Assembly: GCA_963576735.1 (NCBI GenBank)
Contig: OY755171.1
Location: forward strand, 15,376,001 to 15,440,000
Reading direction: 5' to 3'
DNA length: 64,000 bases
Origin: Bedellia somnulentella
Lineage: Eukaryota > Arthropoda > Insecta > Lepidoptera > Bedelliidae
In this document: piece after piece, positions 24,084-35,010 of the stretch
How positions within the stretch are numbered: the first letter of the stretch is position 1
How the letters are laid out: each line of letters starts with the position of its first letter
Position numbers and translations under genes: made by a program
Notes under the pieces: model-generated
The model's input: the letters and a program-made list of their open reading frames with translations, nothing else
Databases searched by the model: none
What the model was told of the DNA's origin: nothing

Positions 24084-24900
24084 GCCTTTATAATTTAAGA
24101 TCTCGAGATTCCCTGATGGAATTGTTTAAAACCATAAGTATGATGACGCTGCCATGTCAATATATTTATGAAAATATGTATGTAAGAAAAATCAGGCATC
24201 TTTTGTGAAAAATTGTGACAGACATATTCGAAATCTGAGAGACAACAATTAAATTTCAATACCAAAATACAGATCGTCAAAAGTAAATACATCTTTCATG
24301 GGGTTATGCGTAAAAATGTATAATAAAATACCTGAGGACATTTTAATTTTATCAGAAACCAAATTCAAAGCAGTAGTTAAAAGAAATCTTAGTTCGAAAG
24401 CCTATTACAATGTTAATGATTACATAAATGATGAAGTGGCTTGGTGTCATCAGGGCTCTGTGCAGGATGTTTCCGGGCTAACACCAAAATTGTAATGGAC
24501 GTAAAAAAAGATGTGTGTTGACGAGTTTCTTACGGGTTCTTCTCTCAACAAAACACCTTCCGAATCCGAAGTAAACTTAGGGCCGGCGCTGACTGCCGGC
24601 ATGGTATGGCAAAGGATTTCGGTACAGATATAGCATTTTTAATCTTATTACCATGCGTATAGAATTCATTTTGACACAACGATGCCGAGGGAGGCCGCGG
24701 TAGGAAAGAACGTCGGCATCGTTGTGTCAAAATAAAGTAAAATGAATTCTATACTCATGGTAATAAGATTAAAAATGCTATATCTGTACCGAAATCCTTT
24801 GCCATGCCATGCCGGCAGTCAGCGCCGGCCCTTAGTATTAAGTTGAATTTGACGTTCAAAAAACAAAGATTTATCTTTTTACTTTGAAATAAATGAATAT
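24084..24900 (+). pseudogene. CR1/Jockey-group LINE 3' end, split by a MITE
   Basis: Gives the C-terminus in pieces (MTLPCQYIYENM, MYNKIPEDILILSETKFKAV, KAYYNVNDYIND), then a 3'UTR and an A/T-rich tail with AATAAATGAATATTTT near 24890. It overlaps the segment already present at 22840-22890, so it comes from a different copy than 20850-22930. Confidence 0.7.
24580..24831. mobile_element. 252-bp palindromic MITE, copy 1, TTA duplication
   Basis: Termini GGGCCGGCGCTGACTGCCGG in inverted orientation, TTA on both sides (24577-24579, 24832-24834), and nearly the whole length palindromic. The centre is asymmetric. A PIF/Harbinger-like origin is inferred from the TTA duplication. Same length as the copy at 29119-29370. 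Confidence 0.85.
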
Positions 24901-25200
24901 TTTATTTTTATTTTAGTGTGATTCACGAAAGTACGGGGTGAAAGATAATGTTGGTGTTGTAAAATATGTTTGTCTCATTTGAGCACATAAATAAATAAAT
25001 AAAAAAATAAAATAAAAATAAATTTATTTGCACAAAGTAACAATTGATACATCACCGGAGTCTTCCCAGGAAGTAATTAAAAAAAAAATACTTGTGTTGG
25101 GAATGACCCGCTTCTTTCCTTACTTATCTAACTTATATCTATACTCAAGCAAAATATTCTAAGGTTTAGTTAAACTAAAATAAATATAAACTTATAAAAA
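24900..25200. other. A/T-rich repeats, LINE-tail-like
   Basis: Contains AAATAAAATAAAAATAAATT followed by a sequence resembling the start of an antisense LINE 3'UTR (24995-25080). No gene. Confidence 0.4.
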
Positions 25201-25204
25201 TAGA

Positions 25205-25505
25205 TACATAAAGAGAATGGATGAGAGTAAATTGGTGAAAGAGATATATAGAGCCACCGTGGATGATAATGTCAGTCGAGGATGACCACGGAGGACACAT
25301 TAAGATGGAATAAATAAAATATACGGTCGAATTAAGAACACTCCTTTTTTTAAGTCGATTAAAAAAGAGTGGGGTGTCCGAAGTGTTAAAAGATTGGCGA
25401 ATGTTTATGAATCTCGAAAAGTTTTTCAGAATCGAAAAAAAGTGGCAAAATAGTCTCTGCCTTCCTACTGGCAAATACTAGTGTGCTTATATGTATGTAT
25501 GTATT
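25205..25505 (+). pseudogene. RTE-type LINE 3' fragment with an insertion
   Basis: RTE C-terminal coding relic (ESKLVKEIYRA-like) and 3' tail ending in TATGTATGTATG. About 60 bp of another common repeat (AATTAAGAACACTCC, then AAGTCGATTAAAAA) is inserted near 25315-25375. Confidence 0.7.
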
Positions 25506-25509
25506 ACCT

Positions 25510-25984
25510 CCACTGATTTTTGTATTCATAAATCATAATAAGTAAGCTGGATTTTAGTTAAGACATCATTATGAAATTTTAATATACAATGACATTGTGT
25601 TTTTGGTAAGACTTACGAATAAATGTCACAGTTAATTAAACTTATTTGCATAGAAGATAAAGAAAACATGCAATATTATAAATGCAAATGAACCGACTGA
25701 ATTTTCATAGTTGACGTAATTATCGATCCATTTTTATACAAATTAGTCCAAACGAAACGAACAAATTTAATGATCGTTTTAAATTCTATGAAAGGAAGGT
25801 CATAACATAACTCTAAGATACAGGAATATTCGTTTTTCATATTTTTTAGACGATTGTAATTTTATTTATTCGCATATATACATTTTGATGTTACTTACTA
25901 TATTTATTAAACTTTTACAATTAAAAAATATTTACATTGATAGTATAAAAATTAAAAATTAAATAATAGCCAAATATGTATATA
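25510..25984. other. 3' flank and 3'UTR of the R2-group element
   Basis: The minus-strand sequence after the ORF stop holds AATAAA-like signals near 25905 and 25865, which could end the element. No target duplication was found. The rest (25510-25850) is featureless. Confidence 0.4.
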
Positions 25985-28846
25985 TTACAAACGAAAAATT
26001 TCGTGAAATTCATCGTTCTCGGTGTAGGGTAACGTGCCCAATATGCTAGCAGCATTTCCTCTTTGGATGGCCAAGCTAATGCGTTGGCCGAGGTAGCTGC
26101 CAGCTCTGGGATCACCACACACTTCCACGAGGCGAGTGGACAGTTCTTTAAAGAAAAGCCGCGCCTCGTTGCCCCACGGGCCGAGAGTTTCAACGGCGAA
26201 AGGTATAAAATGATAGTCATTTGATAAAACTGAGTATTTACGCCGTTTGAAACTCTCGGCGTTGGCAGCAGCAGTACCTGCCCGTGCTGCCGACCCGGAT
26301 AAATGGCAAGGCGCCAGAGTGTCGACACAGGTTGCATCCCATATCAGCGCCCTGCCATTCCTCCAAGGCAACAAAGTCATACCATCGGGTCTCCTGCCAT
26401 CGTCCCGCATTAAACCAGGAGGTTCCAAGGTCGCTGGCACGTGGGCGCTGACAAGAGCCCGACGGATGATATCATTTAGGGCAGCGTGTCGTGACAGGCG
26501 ACCTGCACTGCGGGGGCATGAAAGTCCGTGGTGGCCCCATTGGTCAACCTGTACTCCACAGCGACAACGATGAATTTCATTGATTCTGGCACCAACTCTC
26601 AAACATACTCCTAAACAAAAAGTCGACCTGTCCAGTAACGTACCAATCGCCTCAGAAGGTAATGCATTCAACCAGTATCCCGACTCAGGTTCCATAGAGG
26701 CCATGAGACGAGCACGCTGTGCAGGATCAGAAGCAGAGTTCAAGAGGTTTAATTGAATCCGCCCGCACAGTATGTCATCCCAAGACCTCTGAGAAGCCAT
26801 GTTTGTCGGAACACTCGAATCTGGACCAAGCAAAGCAATCCATGCAGTCTTGGCATCGTCCATTCCACTGATATCTGTGTCACCTAAAGAGGGACTGACA
26901 ATTTTTTGGTACAGATCAATTGTAGAATGTACTGATGACAAGAATGCAGGTAAAGCCACGTCAGATGGTTTGCGTACGCCCAAACCTCCATACCGAACTG
27001 GTAGGGTAGCCTGATCCCAGCTTTGGTCATCAAATTTACAATTTAGAATTTTGCATAACGTATCTCGTATAATATTGTCTAAATCCTTCAAAGCCGAAAC
27101 AAGCCTCCAAGTGTCGCAACATCTTAAAAAATATGTGAATTTGGGGACGAACAAACAGAATTTTATAATTGTATAGGCCAAATGGGGATTTATAGATTGT
27201 AAACGCTCCGAATATTGGTTGAATTTTGAAATTTTGTCTTGAATAAAATCTGGAAGGGAATTTTCGTTTAGAGGGGCACCAAGGAGACGAAGCGAATCAT
27301 TATGTAGGACCGTAATGTTTGGTGCTATTTCGTTGAATTTATTAACAATTTCAGTTTTTTGTTCATCGGGCAGACAGTTTTTAATATATAATTCGCATTT
27401 ATTAAAATTAAAATCTGGGCCGATGGATGAAAAAGATAATTTTAAATTTTGAAAATCATTTAATACTGTATTCGCATCGCCACCTATGGTCCCGTCATCT
27501 AGGTACCATACATTGAATTTAGAGGCGATTGATTCAATGTATGGATGGATAGCTAGGCTGAATATTGCTGGTCCTAGGGGATCTCCTTGTTGACAGCCGA
27601 TACAAGATGAAATTAAATTTTCTTTGTATAATAATTTAGTTGGTTTACTATAACACTGCCAAATATAGTTTAAAATATGTGGAGCTTTCTTTTTAACTTC
27701 AGTCAACAAGGCTGCCCGATCCACTGAGTTGAATGCATTTTTAACATCCACCTTCAAAAGGACTTGGCCCGCCCCATGTGCGACGTAGGTGCGAGCCGAA
27801 TGTACTGCAGCTTCACAGCCACCGCGTGTGCCAAAACCCAGCTGTTTCGGTTCAAAATATGTTGCAAGATCCGGTAGAATATACCTACAACAAATTTTTG
27901 ACACTACGCGGCGAATCGTGTTGCCGACAGCGATTGGCCTTATACCACCGTCTTTTTTTTTTAAGGCACAAAGGTTTGCGCCATATAAGAGATCCAAAAT
28001 ATCGTCACAGACCCGACCCGACAGCATCAGGTTCACTAAGCGGGTCAACTGAGCAAGTAACGCATCTCTGTGTTCCCCGACGGCCCCACACAAAAGATCT
28101 TTCAGATGTTGTGGTGTGAGACCATCGAGGCCACCAGCAGATCCGTTCCTGAAAGACAGTATCGCCGCCAGCGTTTCCTGTGCTGTCGCCTCGGGTGTGA
28201 CGATAGATTGGTCCGGCGCATCTGGCATGGTCAAGCCTCTGTTTGAAGAAGGATGCTTCGACTGCAGCGATAGGAGCGTTTCCGGGGTGTCGGGAGCTAA
28301 GGTGTCACTAGAAAATATTAATTGTGCGGCACCTCTGATGTCACCATCTGCAATTTTACTTTTAATTTTACGATTTATATCGTAACTGTTTTGTGGGAAT
28401 TTAGTTATAAAATCTGTGTCTAAAGGTGCTAAGCAGTTTTGTTTAATTGTTTGTGTAAGTGATAATTTAGAATTTTTAGGTGCATGCAAGGTTTTAAAAC
28501 TAAATAATAGCAGATTTTTCCAGCTTTCAAAATCATTGTTCTCAACCACCGTTTTTATAGTTTTAGTGAGTGACGATGCAACTGATACACGAGCACCACG
28601 AGGTATTCTCTTGATTATCGGTATAAATGATTTTAATTTAGACAGTTCTTTCCAAAATAATTTTGAGTCTACATGATAACTTGCACTAGGTAAGGTGAGG
28701 GATGATGCTGGTAACGTTGGAATGATTTGTGGAGTGAGATGACGATTGTGACATTTTGAGATATGTATATTAAGACCACGTTTTCCCTTAAAAAACCGTG
28801 GTTGAGAACAATGAGGACATTTTTCTAATTGTGAGGATTGATTGCA
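25985..28846 (-). mobile_element. R2-group non-LTR retrotransposon ORF, intact but 5'-truncated
   Basis: An uninterrupted frame of 953 codons, open from just inside a stop at 28847-28849. In order: a C2H2 zinc finger at residues 10-33 (CPHC, then HISKCH); RT fingers (LKKKDGGIRPIAVGNTIRRV); motif A near residue 366 (LKVDVKNAFNSVD); motif B (CQQGDPLGPA); catalytic motif C near 450 (WYLDDGT); then a CCHC-type knuckle near 760 (CRCGVQ, HHGLSC) and a restriction-like endonuclease near 819-838 (RRPDG, then WDAT, a PD-X-D pattern). This order, with no APE endonuclease, is that of the R2 group (R2, R4, NeSL, HERO, CRE). No ATG precedes the finger, so the 5' end is lost or translation starts otherwise. 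No stops or frameshifts suggest a young copy. The exact clade cannot be told by eye. Confidence 0.88.
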
Positions 28847-28849
28847 TTA

Positions 28850-29025
28850 CGTTGTATACAAATTTGACTTTATTAATAATAATTAAGTTTTTTTGAGGTC
28901 GCAACCCCGATCAAAAACTATTCACAAAACATGATAAACAAATTTTTAAACCAATATGATTTTGTGCCTATATTCCATAAAGGAAAATATTATTCGTTGT
29001 TATTGACTCATTCGTCATTCACTCA
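28850..29025. other. 5' flank of the R2-group element
   Basis: AT-rich and unannotated. No repeat of the 3' flank was seen. Confidence 0.35.
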
Positions 29026-29480
29026 TAAATACACTCACGCCACTAGTTCCCATTGAGGTAGGCAGATATATCGATCGCCACTTTATACGATTCTGACAAA
29101 CCTCTCGAGTTTCATTTAGGGCCGGCGCTGACTGCCGGCATGGCATGGCAAAGGATTTCGGTACAGATATAGCATTTTTAATCTTATTACCATGAGTATA
29201 GAATTCATTTTACTTTATTTTGACACAACGATGCCGACGTTCTGTCCTACCGCGGCCTCCCTCGGCATCGTTGTGTCAAAATGAATTGTATATGCATGAT
29301 AATAAGATTAAAAATGCTATATCTGTACCGAAATCCTTTGCCATGCCATGCCGGCAGTGAGCGCCGGCCCTTACATTCAGCAATCTTTTCATACATGCAC
29401 TTTTATTCTTTGTACTTCGGACGGCTGCCTTTCTGCCTTTCACATTCTCTATTTAAATGTGTCCTGAATAGTCGTCCTCT
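29026..29480 (-). pseudogene. RTE-type LINE 3' end, split by the 252-bp MITE
   Basis: Outer parts 29026-29115 and 29371-29480 align end to end with the uninterrupted RTE sequence at about 17160-17330. Confidence 0.8.
29119..29370. mobile_element. 252-bp palindromic MITE, copy 2, TTA duplication
   Basis: Same termini and length as 24580-24831, with TTA at 29116-29118 and 29371-29373. Its asymmetric centre is in the opposite orientation. The matching empty site is 17235-17262 in the other RTE copy. Confidence 0.9.
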
Positions 29481-29934
29481 TTCATTTTACTACACAATCT
29501 GCATAATATTTTTAATTGTGACAAACCTATGCGTGTAGCGAAACAAGTACATAGTTGTATGTTTCTCGTATGCCATTCATTGTACCATAACTTATAGACA
29601 ATGCACGGAAACATGGATCCGCTGAAGGTATAAACAATTAAGCAACCATTTATCTACTGTAAATATAAGATAAGAATATAATGTATGAATATGAATGTGG
29701 TATGCATATGTTTTGAGTTTAATAACGATTTGTTCTAGATTCTATTATAGAAATAAATACAGTTTTATGACCAGTTATTTTATATGTCTGGCAATTTCAA
29801 TAACACACTTTGTTCGGTTATAAACATCGTAACACAGTTACTGTACAATAGCTGCAAGTATATTTTTTACTGATCAATTATTCTAAATGTCGACCATTTC
29901 GTAAAGAGTGTCTTTTAACCAGCGCTCAATAAAT
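29481..29934. other. AT-rich stretch, nothing recognised
   Basis: No exon or repeat family was identified. Confidence 0.35.
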
Positions 29935-30290
29935 AACGATTAAAAAGTAAATAAAAGATGTTATTAAAGGAAAGAAAAATTTCAACACTGGCGGGGTTCG
30001 AACCCGCGACCTTCGGGTATACGCCCCCGTCGCTCTGCCAACTGAGCTACAGTGTCAGTTGGCATCCAGCGCGAAATTTCTCTATCCTTTGTTTCTTATT
30101 TACACGTTCAAGTAGTGTTTGCGTTTCCTACCTCCGAATTTTAACTAATTCGGACAGCCACTTGTCTACCTTTTCAGATAGAATGCAAAGTGTCGAAATT
30201 TTTCTTTCCTTTAATAACTTCTTTTATTTATGAGTAATAATCCCCACATGAGGAATTCATGTCAAAAAACATTAAATTATGTGATAGTTA
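29935..30290. repeat. Family E fold-back with full tRNA-like unit
   Basis: The minus strand of 29985-30055 can be drawn as a tRNA-like fold: acceptor-like pairing of GACACTG with CAGTGT, a D-arm GCTCAGTTGGCAGAGC, and a T-arm CGCGGGTTCGAACCCCG with a consensus B box. Outer inverted arms contain AAAGGAAAGAAAAATTTC. A second inverted segment separates the tRNA-like unit from the right arm. Not scored as a functional tRNA because it repeats within an element. Confidence 0.75.
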
Positions 30291-30299
30291 GGCGTTTCC

Positions 30300-30745
30300 A
30301 GCTGACCGAATAAGACTGTACCGAGGTCAGAACTGTACATTAAAAAAAAAACCGGTGGAATATGTTTAATTTTCGATACTGAAGCCAAATTTGCGCTTTT
30401 GGAAAAAAAATGTCTGTCTGTCTGTCTGTCTTTCTGTCTGTATGTCCGGTCATCGCGTTAATTCTACCGGACGGATCTTGATCAAATTTGGTATGAATTT
30501 AGCTTAGACCCTGGCCAACATATAGGATATCGTTTATCCTGGATTTCGCAAGGGTTCCCACAGGAGCATAAAAAACATAACTTTTATATGGCTCCCCATA
30601 TTTACACGATTCATTTTTCATCGAACGATTTTATCAGACTCTTCATTAATAGTCTTTTTGGAAAAAATAAGTGTTTCATTCATTTTCATCAAAATAAATG
30701 TCCTTTTAATTTTTTGTCAATAGTATGACAACTAGATATACAGCT
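30300..30745 (+). repeat. Helitron-like fragment with (CTGT)n
   Basis: Resembles the 5' half of the Helitron at 5704: a CGATACTGAAGCCAAA-type lead, (CTGT)n at about 30411-30450, then an ACGGATCTTGATCAAATTTGG segment. No clear ends. Confidence 0.55.
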
Positions 30746-30774
30746 TATCAAAAAATTTAAGGCAACACTAACGT

Positions 30775-30865
30775 CTTCGTGGCGTAGCGGTATACCGTTT
30801 GGTTAATTCTAATCGTAATAATAAGGCTCAAATCTCGGGGACCACAATCTTTTTGTGTTTTTTTT
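30775..30865 (+). repeat. tRNA-like SINE head
   Basis: A box TGGCGTAGCGGT and B-box-like GGCTCAAATCTCGG at tRNA spacing, followed by a T-run. A truncated SINE unlike families A-C. Confidence 0.5.
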
Positions 30866-30969
30866 TTTTTTGCTTTTGTGTTAGCTTAGAATAATAGGAA
30901 GCACTATTCCTTCTTTTTTACATCCAACTATAAGAATATGTATGAATAAAGATAATTGAAAGTATATTG

Positions 30970-31135
30970 TATTACTTACTTACTTACTTACTTATACTCA
31001 CGCCCATTATTCCCATTGGGGTAGGCAGAGACTATCGATCGCCACTTAGTACGACCTTTTCAAACCTCTCTTGCTTCCCTTACATTCATTATTCTTCTCA
31101 TACATGCTCTTTTATTCTTCTCACTTATATTGTAT
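30970..31135 (-). repeat. RTE-type LINE 3' end
   Basis: Reverse 3' module (minus strand CTCTGCCTACCCCAATGGGA) with a (TTAC)n-type tail at 30970-31000 and C-terminal coding relic up to 31135. Confidence 0.8.
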
Positions 31136-31438
31136 TAATTTTGCGTATTCATTTGTTAGTTCTGAGAATATGTTTATAACTTCTATTTTTTTAACTATTC
31201 TTCAACTAATATTCCCATAGGTATATTATGCTATACTAACGCATTTATTAATATTATTTTATTATTTTAGTTTATTTTCTTTGGAAGATTAACAGACCAA
31301 TACAAACAATATAATACTAATTTTGAATACACAATGCCATTTACAAATCTTCACCTATAGAAAAATTACATAATACTTACAAAACTAAAAGATTTAGGTA
31401 GAAATTAAATAATAATAATGTTGAGGTTAGTGTAGGAA

Positions 31439-31864
31439 TTATTGGCCGAAATGTAAATTAGTTAATAATTTTCTTACTCTTGTAGTGCTTGTATCAAAAA
31501 TATCTAAATCTACTATTGATTCATTAAATTTAGTACATGCACGTAATAGAAATGAGTTACGCCTATAATTGGTATTAGCTTTTGGGACACTTAAGACGGG
31601 TCGTTTCCTTAAGGCCTTTTGGTTGGTGCGTAAGTAAATTTTGCTAAGCAACTCGGGACAATCCACTACTCCTCTAACAATATCAAACAAGTAATACATG
31701 TCACTTATATGGCGCCTGGCTTCAAGGGGCAAGAAATGATATCGAATGCATCTCTGATGGTAACCGGCTGTATATTGTCGCGTTTTGTAATCAACATATC
31801 GAAGGAACCTCCTTTGGATACCCTCGATACGCCGAATATAGATGTTATAGTTCGGGTTCCACAC
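31439..31864 (-). pseudogene. LINE reverse transcriptase C-terminus fragment
   Basis: Open frame of 141 codons matching the post-RT region of CR1/Jockey-group ORF2: VWNPNYNIYIRRIEGIQRRF, LPLEARRHISDMYYLFDIVR, and a terminal part with RNSFLLRACTKFNES. RT catalytic motifs are absent (upstream on the minus strand the similarity stops at about 31925). Confidence 0.75.
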
Positions 31865-31924
31865 TTGCGACGCGTATTCTAAATGGCTTCTAACAAGCGA
31901 GCAGTAGATAATATTCTGTTTAAG

Positions 31925-32274
31925 CCTGAGAATTTGTAGTTTGTAAATTATAGCACATATATAACTCAGTCCACATCACCAACGGTCAGTGTAAGGGGCA
32001 GCACCGGGTCGACACCGCAGCGCCTAACTGCTATCCATACTTACTAAAGATTTTCTCATTTTTGAACATAGAAACTTGGTACAAAACGGTTTGTTTCATG
32101 ATTCTTATAAACTATTAAAAAGGTTTTTGAAACTCACCCTAAGGGATTGATATTATACAGATTTTTGACATTTCTGTATTTAGAAATTTGAAACTTTATG
32201 CGATTAACTGATATAACCACTAAAAAAAGGAATATATGAAATTCATCTATCGATCATTCATGAGTATATACTAA
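31925..32274. other. Non-coding stretch, nothing recognised
   Basis: No exon or known repeat copy was seen. Confidence 0.35.
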
Positions 32275-32445
32275 TAAATCCCAAAAAAGGGTAGCCACAG
32301 GTTCAGAGTTAGTAATTCTTTATCCACTTTTGGAAGTTGAATGGGGAAAAGGTAGTTAAATGGGTCTCCAACTGCATCGCCCAATAATCACTTAAAAAAT
32401 CTTCATCTCCTTCATCCTCAATGTTCTTTATATCTATAACAACAC
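32275..32445 (-). repeat. SINE family A, degraded
   Basis: Reverse copy recognised by AAGGGTAGCCA, CCACTTTTGGAAGTTGA and GGGTCTCCAACTGCATCGCC. The 5' part is decayed. Confidence 0.7.
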
Positions 32446-32561
32446 CCGCGGGATTATAAATATAAAACAGCAGAAGTTAAGATAGTGTTTTGGTATTTTG
32501 GATGTAAACCGGGATGCAAAAAATGTAGTCCACGCGGACGTAGTCGCGGGCAAAAAGCTAG
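32446..32561 (+). repeat. Helitron 3' end
   Basis: Ends CGGACGTAGTCGCGGGCAAA, then AAGCTAG (CTAG at 32558-32561), a common lepidopteran Helitron terminus. The 5' part is not identifiable. Confidence 0.6.
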
Positions 32562-34285
32562 TAAACAAATAAGACGGTAAAATATAATTGATCATTATCA
32601 GAATTTTGCAAAACCTGTTCTGCTTGTTTTCACAGCATATGTAAAATAATGATTAAGATTAATAAAAGTGATTTTGTAGGATACCATATTGATGCCTTAT
32701 ATTCATTCATTATCTTGATTATTTATTTAAACAGAGAAAGAAAATAAGTCTCATATATATGTTACCACGTTAATGGGCGCAATCAATCTTTGATTATGCC
32801 ATCTTTCTTGTAGAAGGTGGTCGCTGTTTCTTGTAATAAAGGTAACCTGTACCGACCGATCGGCAACTATGTATTCTTTAACCATACACAAAATTTAGAA
32901 TAAAATATTTGGCGAAGCTCTGATTACTACTTTTTTGGTTCAGAGTCAAAAATCAGCAAAAGGCTGTAATCACAAGAGTAACTTAAAATAATAACTTAAT
33001 ATCGTTTCTCCTTAGCTTGTGTATATTTCTCAACCGAGTATCCTAAAACATTTATCTGTATGTGTTTGTTTTTTTGTAATTTCATTTGCGGTTTTGATTC
33101 AATCACTCGAAGCACACCAAACCGCGGTGACGCATTCTGAACTGCAAGGTTTTATGTAATATTGTTAAAATTAGAATGTAAAACCAATCCAACCACCAAG
33201 TCCGAATATAGTCACGAATTTACTATCTGTCTCTATTTTATCCAAGGAAATAATGAGACAGAACTATTTTGAATTCTCTTGCTTTTATTGACATGCACCA
33301 GAATATGTTGTAATATTATTAAGATTTCGTAACATGTGTATTTGGTAATTTTACAACCTATCACGCTTACGGTTACAAGTTCAATCAACTGAATGTGACT
33401 TTGTAATAATGTATGCCCAGCGCGTTTATTTTAATAGTTCAGAAATTGCAGTTTCTGATGTAACCACTTAAAGTTTAAATGTAAAATTGTTTGATGATTC
33501 ATAAACATCTAATGATTTCAACAATATTCGGTGTTTTTTTAAAGTGTGGGTTAGCTAAATGTTGTATACTACCCGTACCTAAATACAATTTCTATTAATT
33601 CGTGATAGAGCACCAGTATTATATGAAATAGAAGATGTGGCATCATTAGATATTTTCTGTTTTAGAGTAACTTTATTCAAGAGATGTCTCTTGAAGTGGA
33701 TGTCGTATGAAGAGGAATGAGGAATTAGGGCTTTTTCTCATCATCGTGGGCATCCCTTCCTTACTCTACTTTCAAAAGTGACTGAAAAGTGTTTAAGCAT
33801 AAACATGCAGGTAAAAACAGTAAATCTTTTCATACACCTACTATCGCTATATGAAAAGATAGACAAGCTTCTAGGTCCGGAGGTAGCGGGTTCGATCGCC
33901 ACTGAGAGAACCATTTATGTGATGAGCAGAAATCATTGTATCTTACTCTTGCATGTTATTTATATGTGTATTATATAGCATTAAATATGTCGTGAATCTA
34001 GTATCCCATAATATAAGTCTTACTTAGTTTGGGGCTAACTTGATGTGTGTGTAATATGTCCGTATATTTAGTTATTTATTATTAAGTATAGTAACAATAT
34101 GGCGCTTCTGATTTCAACGACTGTTTTATATAATTACTTTTTTTACATAATTTATCTCTTGATGTATTAAAGAGATATAATTTGGTTGCTACTTCAATCA
34201 CGGCAGCGTAGAAGTACACTATGCGTATGAATTGCCTCTTATATTTTTTTGTTTTAATTATATTGGTTTTTAATTTATGTTACAA
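32562..34285. other. Long non-coding stretch, no gene seen
   Basis: No exon, RNA gene or complete element. A weak B-box-like GCGGGTTCGATCGCC lies at 33887-33901. Confidence 0.4.
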
Positions 34286-34294
34286 GTAATATAC

Positions 34295-34660
34295 CACCGT
34301 GATAGCCCAGTGGGTAGAACACTCGGTTATCGTGCAAACGACTAGTGTTCAAATCCTGGGTCGGGCCTACACCAATTTGTCTTTTCTAAAGACATATGTG
34401 TGGTGAATTTATCATGGTTGTTAACGGTGAGGGAAAACATCGTGAGGAAACCCACATGGCTGAGTTGTACTTAGTCATGTGACAGTGTATTCGTACAAAA
34501 CGGCGATAGGCCTGCCCCCTATCACGTGAGTACACTGTCCATGCAAAACGTGGGTACTCTGAACACCAGGTGACAAAGTCACGTGAGTTCAGAAGTATTA
34601 GTACCTCTGCCAACCCCTTCGGGGATATTCGGTGTAAACGTTTATGTAATGTTATGTTAT
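34295..34660 (+). repeat. SINE family B, full-length, with TSD
   Basis: Best complete copy. tRNA-like head (A box TAGCCCAGTGGG, B box GTTCAAATCC), body, hairpin CCCCTTCGGGG and (TTATG)n tail. Direct repeat GTAATATAC at 34286-34294 and 34661-34669. Confidence 0.92.
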
Positions 34661-34689
34661 GTAATATACGTGAAAAATCTCTCAGAAAT

Positions 34690-34773
34690 ATTGAAAAATA
34701 TATGTTTAAGAAAAAACGCTTTAAGGTTTGTCATAAGCAAATTTGACAGTACGAAGTCTGTCGTGTCAGCTAG
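34690..34773 (+). repeat. Helitron 3'-end fragment
   Basis: Matches the end of the Helitron at 40634-40878 (AAATTTGACAGTACGAAGTC, then GTCAGCTAG). CTAG at 34770-34773. Confidence 0.7.
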
Positions 34774-34839
34774 TTTATTAAATAGAAAGAAATATCAATT
34801 AAACTTAACTTTCATTTAACTAATAAATATGTTTTTGTT

Positions 34840-35010
34840 TCATGCATACATAGATACATAAACTTACGGCTTTAAATCCCTAGAAGGAGTAGCCAGAGCA
34901 TCAGAATAAAAAAATCCTCGGTCACTTTTGGAAGTTTAGTGGGGGAAGGATAGTAAAAGATGTGTTGGTGATGATGGGTCTCAAACCGCGCTGCCCAGGT
35001 ATTACTTATG
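34840..35010 (-). repeat. SINE family A, partial
   Basis: Reverse 3' two-thirds: GGAGTAGCCAGAGC, CACTTTTGGAAGTTTAGTGG, GGGTCTCAAACCGCGCTGCC. Confidence 0.75.

Noticed and set aside
26247..28676. Several plus-strand ORFs (71-113 codons)
   Set aside because: All lie opposite the R2-group retrotransposon ORF and show no domain of their own.
24580..29370. Composite transposon made of the two MITEs and the R2-group element
   Set aside because: Each MITE has its own TTA duplication in different host sequence (LINE 3'UTR and RTE 3' end), so they inserted independently.
29985..30055. A functional tRNA gene
   Set aside because: The tRNA-like unit recurs inside every longer family E element with changes in the anticodon-arm region, so it is treated as element sequence.
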